A model generated the notes under the pieces. It worked only from the letters and a program-made list of their open reading frames with translations. It was not told the origin of the DNA and ran no database searches. A program made the position numbers and the translations under genes. Shown piece by piece: positions 9,752-21,700 of a DNA stretch of 64,000 nt. Origin of the DNA: Whalleya microplaca (taxonomy: Eukaryota > Ascomycota > Sordariomycetes > Xylariales > Xylariaceae); contig MU385737.1 of the NCBI GenBank assembly GCA_022497155.1, forward strand, positions 434,001 through 498,000. The letters run 5' to 3'. Within the stretch, counting starts at the first letter, position 1. The number at the start of each line of letters is the position of its first letter.

Positions 9752-11411
9752 TCTTGTCGCTCTCTATTGGTCAAGACCGATGGATTCACTACTTTTAGAG
9801 CATGGCCTTGCTATATGGGGTTCTCAAGGAGCAGGCAGTTAAAGGCTCTTCGGAGATAGGCTGATGTAATGTAGGGAAAGATGCGACGTGGCGAGAACAG
9901 CTTTCACCTAGCCATATCAACGGTGTAGTGAACGAACATATTCGAAGGTGGCGGGATGTCATGTAGAATTCAATCGTGTTTTGCATAGAAATAGGCGATG
10001 CCCTTACAGGCTTGGTACCTACTCGCTCCTTGCTTACATTTTTTGAAATAGACGCAAGTTATGAGTATCACGATAGTTATAATTCGGGAAGTATTATCTG
10101 TAGAGTCGCAGGGCGAACACTATATAGCTACAGGGTATTGAAATACAGGGTTAATGAGACTTAGATTGACTTGAGGTTCAGCTATTCTAGAGTGGCAGAT
10201 GGCCTGTTATATACACAATGCTACTATTCGTGCCTTGTACTGTACTAGTCCTTGACCCTCAATTCAACATAGGGTGTGGGCCGTATGTATATATAACCAG
10301 CCCTGCCAGCCACCCTGTAATTCGACAGCATTGACGTGTGGCGTCTGCTGCGTAACCTGTTCATGGAAGAGCCTGGTGTCAAGGACCCTGATAGAGTATT
10401 TACTTCAGCCTCGTCCCACACATGGAAGTATACTTCACAGGCCATTATAGTCATGATCCATCGCTAGTGAAGAGGCTGAATCGAATTAAAGATACTTATA
10501 ATACTATGCATTCCTAGCAAGTACTGATGTGCTCTTTAAATTGGGGCCATAGTAAGGCGCCAGCCCACTGTCGCGCACATCAGCTCCACAGGCCAAGTGA
10601 GCGTCTTCTCTTTCAATCACGTATGACGCGTGTCATACCCTTAGAAAAGAAATAGGTTCAAAGATTGTTACGATATTTGCCTCTAACACCAAAGCGGACT
10701 CGAGACATCTCATTGTGACATAGAGGATCACGTATAAATAGCTTTAAGGTTAGTAAAGCATCCGATATATAATTTGTGTGGTAATTGGCGACTTGGCGAG
10801 CCAAGGTCGATAGGTAGCTGACGTCTGGCTGGGGCCTTTATATGGCCCTGACTTTGAAATATCCCCCCGTAGACAGTGCATTTGAAAAATTTTACGCTTT
10901 GAAAAACCGTTGGGGATACAGTTGCCTATTTTTTTTTCTCTTCCAATAAATATTCAAGTTGAGGCATAAAGCTGTGGCAATCAAATTGGACAAGTTCATG
11001 GTCTTGTTCGGGCGCTTCAAAGGATATCGTGAAGTTCATATAGCTTGGTTGCTAAAATTAGGTCTAGGAAGTATTTAATAAGATAATTTGCACGCGTGTG
11101 TATGTACTAACTATTCTCAAGGCCTAGGCGTTAAATTCCTATCTATCTGTTCCGGAAATTGTTGGCGTGCCCACGCTTGTGCAAAAAGCTAGGGGTTTTT
11201 GCGTATGAAATAATGTCTGTTACTTAGACGTCGAAGTCCCCTTTATCCAATCGGATACCCTAGAGAAGCTTAGACATTGCTTTCAACACTAGCTGAGAGG
11301 CAAGGCAGATTAATTTGCTGCCGAGGCATGTACCTACTAGATAGTCTGTCTACATGCAGCTGGTCGTCTTCTTGTGTTAACGTCGCCTCTAATCAACCCG
11401 ATGTTGCTAAT
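9752..11411. other. Intergenic, no gene seen
   Basis: Short open frames at 9795-9986, 9976-10164 and 10245-10454 have no domain features. The in-frame extension of the next gene upstream to 11277 begins at TTG, not ATG. Confidence 0.5.
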
Positions 11412-12719
11412 ATGGCTGAACAGAATCTTAATTATTCTCACTCTCCCTTCGCTGTATTTTCTCCACCTTCACTGAATACTGCCCAGGCAGCGCCACGGAC
11501 TATGGAGCAGTCAGCCACCAGCCTCTTTGGCTACGGACTGGGGCCGTCTTCATCTGACCAAGCTCAGGCCACCCTGAACGTTTCTATGGGCTCTTCAGAG
11601 CTACATACTGTAAAGAAAGTCATCATTGATGCAAATGGAGACTTACTCCTCCAAGTTGGAGGGGACAAATGCTTTCTTTCAAGTTCCGGGACCAAGGAGA
11701 CTTATACGGACGCTATGGAGTTCCTTGTCGACTCGAAGGCATTGTCCAGGGCTTCTCGTGTGTTCATGAAGATGCTCTATGGTAACTTTGCGGAATCTAA
11801 GAAAGCTCACCTATCGCATGATAAGAGCTGGCGCGTCATGCTCCCAGATGACAATGTCAAGGCGATGACTACATTACTTCACATTATGCATTGTCAGTTC
11901 GACGAAGTTCCTACACCTACCGATCCCATCAGCCTTGAAAATATGTATCAAATAGCAGTCCTAACAGATAAGTATGATTGCACCCGACTCATACGACCTT
12001 GGGCCAAATCTTGGCTTGCGAAAACAGCGACGCATCTTCCAAATGCCACTATCACTATTTTAGAACGAATTTCATGGGTTGCATGGGAGTATGGGGATCG
12101 CCTTTTATTTGAGACGACTGCTAGGAGGCTGGTTCTCTCACTCACCACCTCAGGAGGACAGCTTGGCACTGCGTCTCCACCTATCTTCTTCTCATCCACT
12201 CTTGAGCCTGACGGGTTCAAAGGTACGCACGCTATAATGCGAGTCTTATAAATTCACAACTAACAACCTCTGACAGACCTAGTGCTTCAGCATCGCACTG
12301 GAGCAATCGCGGCTCTTCTAGCTCCAGTTGAGTCAGGCTTGACCAGTCTCCTCAGACCCCTCCCTCCACAAGGATTTATGTCTAGAACGTACGTCTGTTC
12401 TGCCCCTGTTGAGAGTCGAGCGAATAGGGGTGACTGTGAGGCAATTATGATGGGAAGATTGATACAAAGCCTTGTCAGTGTTAGCCTCTGGCCACTCCCA
12501 TTCCATACTACATATCAATCAAGCGTTTCAACTCTCAAGGCCGACCTATACAATATATCGATAAGGGGGGCTCCAGGTAGCATGCATGCAAACTGCTGCC
12601 TCATTCCTAATCTCAAAACTTTACTTGATACTATCATCAAAGATCTCATTCCTAGGGCCACTGATAGCCAGGCACGCCACCTTGAAGCACAGGCAAAGAA
12701 GTTAGGTCTCAACTTATAA
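11412..12719 (+). CDS. BTB/POZ-domain fungal protein
   Basis: The exons are 11412-12222 and 12277-12719. The intron of 54 bp (12223-12276) has a CTAAC branch site, and splicing keeps the frame (G-F-K-D-L-V). I chose the ATG at 11412 (MAEQNLNYSH), giving 417 aa; another in-frame ATG at 11328 would add 28 residues. The middle part reads like the BTB fold of fungal proteins: DANGDLLLQVGGDKCFLSS, then SKALSRASRVFMKMLYGNFAES, then MLPDDNVKAMTTLLHIMHCQ and ENMYQIAVLTDKYDCTRLI. The N-terminus is serine/glutamine-rich and probably disordered. BTB proteins mediate protein contacts, often as adaptors for Cullin-3 or in transcription; the partner here is unknown. It is convergent with the FMO gene. Confidence 0.8.
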
Positions 12720-13085
12720 TGTATGCAAGCAAAAATAGGCGTGATAGATGTTTACCTTATTGCTATCAGACTGATTCACATATATACTATATTGACTGTG
12801 TTCCACAGCTTGAAGCTTGGTGGTGTGTAAGCACTCGAAGGGTGCGAAACTATGCCTCGAAAGGTGTCATTCCGCAACACATTTTGTGGCGTCGCCTCTT
12901 GTAATACCATGCCTCATGGGGTGTACGGCTCTTATCCCTATAGTATGTGACGCAATAATCATCGCCAGTTGAGTCAAGTAATGTTCATTGTCAAGTCTCA
13001 GTTATAACACACGCTTACAACCAGTGTAGTTCTCTCTAGAGCGATTTATCTCTTTACCTTTGCAAGTCTACAGTGCTTAGTCTAT
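12720..13085. other. Convergent spacer between the BTB and FMO genes
   Basis: This 366-bp stretch separates two 3' ends. Nothing is supported beyond presumed 3' UTRs. Confidence 0.5.
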
Positions 13086-14798
13086 TCATTGCTCTTTCAT
13101 ATCGGGGTCCGTTTCGACTATCGTTACAAAATCATGTGAACGGTCATTGTCGTGCATTGAACACTCGGCTAATCGTCTCTCCTTTTCCCACCACATTTTC
13201 CTCGCATCGATCACCTCGAAGAAGTCTTCCCACTTTTTATCAAAGCGCGGTAGCTTTCGGCCCGTCGTTCCTGGCGCTGGGTCGTCCGCGAGACGACAAA
13301 GTCCGGTCCAATATCGGAGAAGAGAACCCCTTCTCCCGCTTGAACTAGTTGCTCTTCCTCCCATTGTTCCATTTCGCATTTTGACGGAAGTGTGGTCCGT
13401 CCTGCAAATAGGCGAGCTGCGGCCACGGCTTGCCACTCGAAAACTCGAAAAGTCAGACCACCAGAAACCTAAAAGGAACAGTGTCGGTATCAGTGGCCTC
13501 AACAAGCTACTCTGTTGTATCTTTGTAAAGTGTTAGACGACCTACCATTCCGACAAATGCTAACGTCGCATCCTGAATGCTGAAGATATGTTGGTATAAA
13601 CCATGTATCCTCCTTTGGTCGACCTTCACGTCAGGCAAAAATGGAAAACTAAAGTCGTACCCTGTCGCAAAAACCACGATGTCGACATCATATACAAAAG
13701 TGCCATCGGCGAACTCGACACGTCTGTTCCCTGGATCCATTCGAGCAATAGTAGGCCGGACGAGTATATGGGGATGTAGAAAAGGGGTCCAACCAAATGC
13801 AGGAAGTGGCTCGCGCATTGAAGAAATAACGGGATGCTTCGCCACTGTGCGAATCTCATGGATTGCATCGAATGCGGAAACTGAACCCCCGACTACGATT
13901 ACTCGCTAGGCATTTGGTCAATCATGTTTCTGGCGCGTAGAACCTCGATTTGGAGGATGATCTGATACCTTGTCCTTGAACTCTTCGACGCCCCTGAAGT
14001 GCTTACTATGTCTTATGCTTCCTGGATATTTATCCTCGTATTCAACCAAACCAGGTATCTGGGGAATATACGGCACGTTATACCGTCCAGATGCAACAAT
14101 CATTGCGTCGAACTCTTCCTGCCACCAGTAGTCTTTTCCCTCCCCCGGGATATCCTTGCGAAGTGTAAGCACCCAATTATTCTCTTGCTTCTCTGCCCGT
14201 TCAACGGTGGTGTTGAAACTGATTAGTTTATCATGGCCGCCTCGGCGGAATATTTGTTCTACCCACTCGCGAATTACTTCTCTGTGGCGAAAAGGGGTCC
14301 CTACGCCGTATTGCTTTAGGGTTTGTTCTGATATAGTGTCCGGTAGTGGTTCTTGGGTAAAGGACATTGTAGTTGGGGATAAATTGCTATGTAGCGTCGC
14401 GTGGACGGCGGTGTCCGAAAAGCGATTCCGGTACGAATTGCTCTCTGAACTCTTCGTCTCACATGGAACTCTGTCTGGAATATGGATAGGGAGATCTGCA
14501 CATTGTGTAATGAGATCACGAAGGGACGGAATTCCATGCACTAGGCCGGGGACATAAACCCTAGATATCATACAGAATAAGAACACTTTGTGGTTGATTC
14601 GTTTGGGGACGTGTGAGAGGGAACGATAGATATGAGACTTCATTGCTTTGAAGAGGCTTACCATGTACCACCAGCGATAGCGTGTCTTTCGAAGACACGG
14701 ATTTCGTCAAATGCTTGCTCCTTCACCAGAGCGTCGGTTGCAATAGCACCAGCAGGTCCTGCACCTACGACAGCGACACGCCGAATCCTCTTTGACAT
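13086..14798 (-). CDS. Flavin-containing monooxygenase with a frameshift in the last exon
   Basis: The exons are complement 14662-14798, 13969-14560, 13546-13905 and 13086-13468. The introns of 101, 63 and 77 bp all have GT/AG ends. The protein starts MSKRIRRVAVVGAGPAG with the FAD Rossmann motif GxGxxG (residues 12-17). It then carries GGTW, an FMO-type RHSKHFRG motif, the NADPH-binding RVIVVGGSVSAFDA (from residue 244) and FATGYDFSFPFLP. In the last exon the frame of VSGGLTFRVFEWQAVAAARL runs to GVLFSDIGPDF. The conserved C-terminal part (LADDPAPGTTGRKLPRFD) continues in the -1 frame to a stop at 13086. The break lies near 13285-13305 and fits a net loss of 3n+1 bases. As read, the protein would end early at 13211 with about 27 aberrant residues. 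It is either a recent pseudogene or a sequencing error. The family oxygenates N- or S-nucleophiles or ketones; the substrate is unknown. Confidence 0.85.
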
Positions 14799-16092
14799 CG
14801 TGGTTAATGACAAATTCAATAATTCAGCCGTCCCCGGCTGGATATAAAGTCAATGTAAGTCAAAATATGAACAACAACCAAGCCCTACCTCAATATCTGA
14901 CAATTCTTTTCACAAGGACTAACGAATTGATGTAACAACTTATTGAAGGAAGCGCACGAACCCGGATGAGATTAGCTAGCAGCCATTTTATATTGTGTTA
15001 ACAATCTGCCTCGGGATAGGTATCCTTTCGGACATTATATGTTATGTTTGAAGCTTATTATAACGGGCATAGCCGTGAATTACGGTATCAAGATCATAGG
15101 ATTGGAGGTGGAATGAAGTTATATTGAAGGTGGAGGTCTCTGCTAAGCTAGCCACGTGACCGTCCCACCCGGGCGAAGCGGGAGCTGTTCGGGCGAAGCT
15201 CAGTAAGTGAAAGAAAGAAGAAGAGAAATCTAATCACAATATAAGAAAGAGTCAATAGGTGTCGGCTACTAGACGTACACGCCTGGCGCTAGATTAGTGA
15301 GATCCGTGCGATACTTAGACATGCGGGATGACTTCGACCTCGAGGGCATATGTGCTTCGTGCCAAGTGAGACCTGTGTGTTTGAAGGTCAGAAACAGCCT
15401 AATGGCTCAGCAGGAAATACGATCGGTGCTTTCTTGGTATATATGGTGCAACGATATTCATGCTCCTGGAGTAGATGCTTATGCATAGTTTAGCTGGCAG
15501 GCTGGGCAATGTGTTGCTGGCAGTTGTTCTTCAAGTGAAGACGGACAAGTCAAATTACTTATAGCAACCCGTACATAGGAGTTCCGTGATTTATAAACAT
15601 ACAAACCTTCTATCTCTCCTATATGGTCGGCCTGCCTTCTTCGACTTACACATACCTTACACATACCTAGGTAACAAAGACCTTCGTCGACAGATGTGCG
15701 GAGTACGTACCATTTGTCTGGGAGGACCCACTCAATAAAGCCGTTGAACTTGTCAGCTTCCAGGCCTATCCTTACCTACAGTTTAGGGACTTACTATATC
15801 TGGTAGGTACCTAATCCGTACTTTCGGGCGGCGCTACACAGCCCTGCAGTGGCTGGAGGTTCAGCCCTGAAATTATCTCTTAGGTACTGCATGTATGTAC
15901 TTATAAGGTATGTACTTATAAGGTATGTACCTAGGCTACCTTAGCTTCTTATTATTGCATACTCAAGTACTTTTAGACGTCCACATTGATAGCGTCTTTC
16001 CACCCAACCAATACATACCCATTCTGCCAGTCTGCCCTTTCAGCGTAACTACCTTCTCAGGCTTTCCCGTCTTGTTTTCTGTACAGTCCACA
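14799..16092. other. Intergenic, no gene seen
   Basis: This is the divergent promoter region between the FMO (minus) and the PPSY protein (plus). It contains a short tandem repeat at 15894-15930. Open frames at 15297-15664 look random. Confidence 0.5.
15894..15930. repeat. 15-bp tandem repeat, about 2.5 copies
   Basis: TATGTACTTATAAGG is repeated directly twice and followed by a partial third copy (TATGTAC). It lies about 165 bp upstream of the ATG at 16093. Confidence 0.8.
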
Positions 16093-17292
16093 ATGGTCAA
16101 AGGGTTCGGTCGTCCGGACAGCAAGTCAGCAACTGACGCCGTGTCGCTGCGCACGAATCCCGGCCAGAGCTCTATACAGAACTACGACGACGAAGATGCA
16201 CCCGAGATCTCCATCGACGACTTACCGCCGAGCTACGACGAAGCCTTCGAGTCGGAATCCGCCGCCATGCTCGCGCCCTTCGCCGCTCCGCCGCCGCCGA
16301 GCAGCCGCCTGCACGTGCCCGACGGCAAGCTCTTCGAGGACGCCAACACGGGCGCCCAACGCTGGGTAGCCAGGAGCCTGGAAGACCCCGCGAACCTCGA
16401 AGCCTACATTCACCAGGCCGCCTCTGTCCCGCCCCGGCCGCACGTCAGGCTGGTCGGCACGCACACCGAGACCTCGAAGGACAGTAAGGGCAAGACGGAG
16501 CACAACACCATCACCGACTTCGACGTCTCCGTCGAGCTGACGCCGTACCTGTACGCCGATGCCCAGTACCAACGGTCGTGGTCCCATCTGCGCACCGTCG
16601 ACAACGGCGAGAAGGCAAGGCGCGGCACCGTCCTCCGGAAGCGCGCTCCGGGCTCCATCCAGAGCATCGAGGTCGGCGGGGACCCGAAGCCGACATTGCA
16701 GGAGTGGTGTCATCGGTACGGGGCCAGCCACGCGGGGCTGAAGGTGTTTACGCTGCAGCGGAAGATGGTCGGGTTCGACGAGGAGGGCGTCGTGCAGCGG
16801 CTGAAGAATATGGTGTACGACACGAACTACCGCGGCCATCTCCGCGTCGACATCGTGACCAAGGGCGAGCTGGTCGAGTGCTACAACGAGGCCAGGATAA
16901 ATCATTGGCGCCTGACGTCGTGGGTGCAGTGGCTGTTCGCCCTGACGCTGATGATCATCTTCAGCTGGCCGTACCTGTGGTTGCGGACGAAGAGGTGGGA
17001 GGTCGCCATAGCCGAATGGCCGTTCTCGAGAGTGGGCCTGAACGGGGTGAAGGAGTATGTGAGCATCAGCGAAGACCAATGGTACAACATGTGGGGACGA
17101 GCGATCTGTAAGGCCGTGCTGGAGAAGCGACAGACGGTACTAGATCAGTCGCATCTCAGAAGCGCGGGCGTGGCCGGACCTTCGTTCAATACAGGCGACA
17201 CGAGAGTCGATGGAGCGCTGGGTATCTTCAGGGCCGGCGTTCACGCCATGAACGAGGTGAATCGGCAGTTGGGTTGGGGTGGAGATTGCTAG
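16093..17292 (+). CDS. Conserved fungal membrane protein of unknown function with a PPSY motif
   Basis: This is a single-exon frame of 399 aa; the ATG at 16093 has context CACAATGG. The frame is open further upstream to 15925, but that part is hydrophobic, compositionally different and probably 5' leader. The N-terminus is acidic and disordered and holds DLPPSYDEAF, a PPxY element of the kind bound by WW domains of Nedd4/Rsp5 ubiquitin ligases. The centre has a beta-rich region (HVRLVGTHTETS ... ITDFDVSVELTPYL). A single hydrophobic segment, WVQWLFALTLMIIFSWPYLWL, at about residues 275-295, should cross a membrane. Third codon positions are strongly GC-rich compared with the flanks. I do not recognise a named domain. 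A role in endomembrane sorting is a guess from the PPxY motif. Confidence 0.8.
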   Translation: MVKGFGRPDSKSATDAVSLRTNPGQSSIQNYDDEDAPEISIDDLPPSYDEAFESESAAMLAPFAAPPPPSSRLHVPDGKLFEDANTGAQRWVARSLEDPANLEAYIHQAASVPPRPHVRLVGTHTETSKDSKGKTEHNTITDFDVSVELTPYLYADAQYQRSWSHLRTVDNGEKARRGTVLRKRAPGSIQSIEVGGDPKPTLQEWCHRYGASHAGLKVFTLQRKMVGFDEEGVVQRLKNMVYDTNYRGHLRVDIVTKGELVECYNEARINHWRLTSWVQWLFALTLMIIFSWPYLWLRTKRWEVAIAEWPFSRVGLNGVKEYVSISEDQWYNMWGRAICKAVLEKRQTVLDQSHLRSAGVAGPSFNTGDTRVDGALGIFRAGVHAMNEVNRQLGWGGDC

Positions 17293-18505
17293 GGACTCTC
17301 TTCTATTATGCCTCGGGGTCGGGGTCGCTTATTCTTTGGCACGGCTCTAATTATCACCGTCATAGGTTTGTATTATCTCTTGATACGCATCCCCATGTGG
17401 GTTCAGTTGATTCTACTTACTACATGTCTAGGCAGAATGTGCATGTTTGTGTTGTTGCGATGATGGATGCTTCACCTGAATATACATTTACCTCTTGCAG
17501 CTATTATATGGCTTCCCTCCTTAATGCTAACCTAGGAAAACCAAGAGTCAAGTCAGGATGCCGAGACCTGAGCCATTGTCAATATTAATCCATTTCAAAG
17601 CCTCGCCATCACAAGGGCAGCATAGGTTCCTCGTGGTTGTTCTACATGCTTAAGGAATATGTCTGTCGAAGCCAATATTTTATTTTAGCAGTATTTGACA
17701 AGTACCGCGCTCGTTATAGGTGAGAATTACGAGCGTTTCTGTTCAAATATCAGAGACTATTCTGTGTTATGACAAATAATTGTGTATCATCATCAGTTTA
17801 AGTACGAATTCCCAGAGTACTTGATATGCATCATGTCCGCATACAATTTATACGCTGGAGCCCAATTCTGCTTAGTCTCTACTAGCTAGAGGATATCCAG
17901 GGAAGTGATCACACCGGACATGGAGTATTGATATTGAATGAGCAGTAATCAAAAGAAGTCGACGACTTCGACGAAGTGTTTAGAGCTTTCAAGACTACGA
18001 AGCAGTGGCCTTGATAATAATTTCGTTTAGCATCACTATAGTCACTCTAATAAGAAAGCTAGACTTATAACATAATAGTATAGTCATTTAGGCTCATTAA
18101 GTCATAGTTGGTGCTAGAAATCTGGCAGGTGCTAGGAGTTATGAAAGCAAATTCCAAATAGCACGACCCTTCTGCAATCAAGTGCCATTATTGGTAATTA
18201 TCGGCACTCCTTTCAAGATCACAGCTACAGCATACAATCTGATCTAACCTCAGACGGCTTCACGCATATTCCCTTTTGTGAGTCTGGTATATGTGGCTAT
18301 ATTCTTGAGATATCTTTCTGCCAGTACGCACTACCTACTTGCGAGGTTTCGGTAGCATAAGGCGCAGACTACTACCTCATGGGAGAACCGAGACCTAGGC
18401 CATTGCGATAGGACTGTCCTGTTAAGTCAATAGATGTCTAGGACTTAGAGTGCGAAGGCATACCTGAGACGACGGTTTCTGGAATTCCCATGCTCGGCTG
18501 GTATC
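17293..18505. other. Intergenic, no gene seen
   Basis: No domain-bearing frame, RNA gene or repeat was recognised in this stretch. Confidence 0.5.
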
Positions 18506-18760
18506 TCAATTCTTCTTGTCCTCTCTGTTTTCAGGACGACGACCGGAGCCTGTAGTGCTGGTGCTTCCTTGGACAGAAGAACGGGCAGGAGCAGCTTGGG
18601 GCCCAGTCGAACTGCTGTTGTCTTGCCGCACCTCAAACTTCACTGTTCTGGCAGATGATCGGTTAGATGCCTCCTGCTGTTGCTTTCGTGCCTGCTTCTC
18701 TCGCTCTGCCTTGATCATCTCTGTGATCAGGGAGATTCCAGGGCCGGGCGGGCCTGCCAT
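18506..18760 (-). CDS. Possible small hydrophilic protein, 84 aa
   Basis: The ATG at 18760 has a good context (GATATGG) and starts MAGPPGPGISLITEMIKAER. A helix-forming charged stretch (EREKQARKQQQE) follows, then a Ser/Gln/Thr/Gly-rich tail ending REDKKN. The composition (few Cys or Trp, long E/K/R/Q run) looks more like coding than the neighbouring random frames. No family was recognised. It could be one exon of a larger gene; upstream minus-strand frames (18878-19147) have no ATG. Confidence 0.4.
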   Translation of the reverse strand: MAGPPGPGISLITEMIKAEREKQARKQQQEASNRSSARTVKFEVRQDNSSSTGPQAAPARSSVQGSTSTTGSGRRPENREDKKN

Positions 18761-21700
18761 ATCGTGTTGCGATTTGCGTCTAGGTACTTCTAGCAACCTA
18801 GTTCAGTCGTCAAAGCGCGATATTGTCGGCAGAAAGTGGCACCCTTTCGCAATGAAATGGCGTGTTGAGAGAACAGGCTATAGTTGTCGACGAGGAGGTA
18901 GTTGAGAGGACAATAATATAGGAGTCTTGACTTCTGATCGATAGTACGACTCGGTGGGACTGGAATACTGCTTGAGGCGTTCGTATATGGTAGTAACAGA
19001 AGAGAAGGAGAACTGATCTGGTCGCGAGTGTGATGTGGTAGGCGATATAGTGAATGTTTTGGATTCTTTTAGGATTGATGACCTGGGCAGGCTGGATGGG
19101 TATTTGTGGATTTTTACGAAGCCAATAAAATCAATATGTTCTGACAATAGTGAATGAAGGTTAATGTGTATTGTCAGTTTGTACGAGGTGTTGTTGATGT
19201 TTGTTGGGTGTCAATTCATACGGTGAAGAGGGCTTTATTGTTAGGAATTGTGCTGTACCTAGTACATTCTTGTGGTCTACTGTACTTCGATCAGTACCTT
19301 GTTTCAAAAGATGAGTGCCTTAGGGCACATATTGTATTATCAGAGGGGGGCTGTATTGCAATTTGTCGCATTACTATTTTCTAGCTTGTCATCCAATGTA
19401 TGATTTCGAGGCCCTACTCCCTATTGAGCAAACCGCAGATAATTAGTCTTTATCTACCTACTTTTCAACTGATGTCGTTTGGATACTTTAATTTGCACCA
19501 CCCAATCCGTTGGGATGCCCTTGAGATACGTTGAAACCCGGCAGCAGTAGGGAAGTGCATTACACTAACATCCACTGCTGATATGGCTATGTTCAAGATG
19601 CTTAGTTTTTTTTTTGTACTACTTCTTGATGCAATAGTACTTTTTGCTAGTGAACGGATGTACCTTTTCCTTCAAATGGTTTGTCCTTAATTGTAACGCT
19701 TGTTGCTTGAAAACATTACCACAGCTGAGTTTGCTGATTCCATCTTTTCAGTTGAGGATAACGTTAATTCACTGGAATATCTTGAAGCCACTTTTGTTAA
19801 GCTATGTCAATGGCAATATGCCCCTCTGCCCCCTAAAGCCCTCGGGTGGAGACTCTGTAATAGGTTCACATAAAGGAGTAAATAAAGATCCAGAACAAAT
19901 CAGATATGCGTCAACTTACCTACTAGTAATATCTACCGCCAGGCAAGTAAATTTTCTATTTCAATATATTTCAGTCGGGGAGCTTAGAACACCCCTGAGA
20001 ATAGCTACTTTGATTTACTACTACAGGCCTTCAATCTCACAGCATCCAAGTGCCTGTCAATATGAGGCAAAGAAATAAGGCGTAAAGTGACTTTATTAGT
20101 GCAAGGGGAGGTTATAGGAAGGTGACAGAGCCCCTTATATATACATATATGAATGTATACGCGGTCGGTCATACGTAGGCCCGTACCACCCTCAGCCCTA
20201 TAGGGCGTACCTAGTATCTCAACAGTGCACCCATGTATATCATTTGACTGTGACAATGCAACTAAGCTTGGGGTGGCAATAAATATGCACGATGTGGCTG
20301 GTGGTGGTACGAGGTTATGATACTTCATATGAATTGATCTCCCTTTGAAGCCCCTTATCTACAATCCACCATGAACACTTAGCATTAAGGGTACAATAGA
20401 ATATCTTTTTGTTCCCTTTTGTATTTTCCTAATTCTGACATACCTATTTGTAAATATGGGACAGACTAATGAGGAGCATAGTGGTTAAATCAATACGAGA
20501 TGAAGCGATGAGAGTGAAGCCCCCTTTATGTATACATATATGGATGGTAGCCACACGAAGGTCCGTACCCCTATCACCCCCAAGTCTACAGCGTATCTGA
20601 ACAATATCCTTTACCATCGTCACTCATTCGTTAATAGCCATTATTTGAGTTGCATTAAGTGGTCTATCATTATCCGTGAAGTCAGCTTGGTTGATTGAGG
20701 GACATATTCCGCTTATTTCTGCTCAAGAGAGATCCCAAGGATCGTGCCCTAAATGATTTTACGGTCTCTGCAGTCTAGAAAGTCCTAACACACTTTGATC
20801 TTTGATTATACATGGAAGCTTATGGTGATTTAGATCAACTCAGAATATTGTTACAACTGTCTACAGCACTAGCTAGACCTGACACAGATAACTTGACAAT
20901 GACTCTAGTCGAGAGATACCAAGACATCCTTCTGCGAACAGGAAAATGGGACGCCACAGCAGCACTCACTCTCTTGGGAAGGAATCTACTCTAGGTGTAC
21001 CTACTAGTTGAGCACTGAGTGGTGAAATGTGCACTTTTGGCAGCTTGACATCCGGAAACTCATTGTGGGAGACGGTGTCATACTTCGCATACCGGAAGGT
21101 TGGCGGCAATCCCAACACTATGGCGTATATGCACCGTTTTTGACTACATGTATCGCATGTTAAGGAGTTTCACATTATTTTAAAGGGGATCTCGACCTAG
21201 AACTAGGCCATTAAAATCAGGAGGAGTAGAGGTGATTCTAAATAGGACGTATTAGTCAAAATGGCGTCCCGAGGTTCCTCGCTGTCCATAGAATGATAGC
21301 TGAGGGTAATGGAAAACTCGTAGGAGGCTTTCTCTATGCAATTTTGGAGTACGTAGTGTATTGGACGTGGTTATTCAATCTCATAATTGCAAGAGTATGA
21401 TCCTATTGATGTCGGAGTCTGTTGTCTTGGCGTTGCGGTACCTGAACGCGAACTTTCAGCTAAACCAGGAGAAGTTTTATCCATACCAGAGGACAATCCG
21501 ATTGCTGGTTAGAACAGACAATTGGGACCAACCTCCAGGATTCGTAGGTCGGCTGCGCATGTTGGTAGAATGGTCTTTGTTATTCCACTGGCACGTGTAT
21601 CGCAGACCAACAGCCTAGCACTGCCAACGCCTGACGGTGTTAGCAACATGATCGGGAACAACAAAGCAATGCATGTAGATATATCCTAGAGAAACATCGC

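Noticed and set aside
13086..13505. Spliced join of the two FMO 3' frames by an intron
   Set aside because: The only possible GT...AG pairs near the break lack a branch site and would remove conserved sequence; a frameshift is simpler.
16222..17079. 285-codon minus-strand open frame
   Set aside because: It is a shadow of the GC-rich plus-strand PPSY gene; it is long because of GC3 bias, with no domain.
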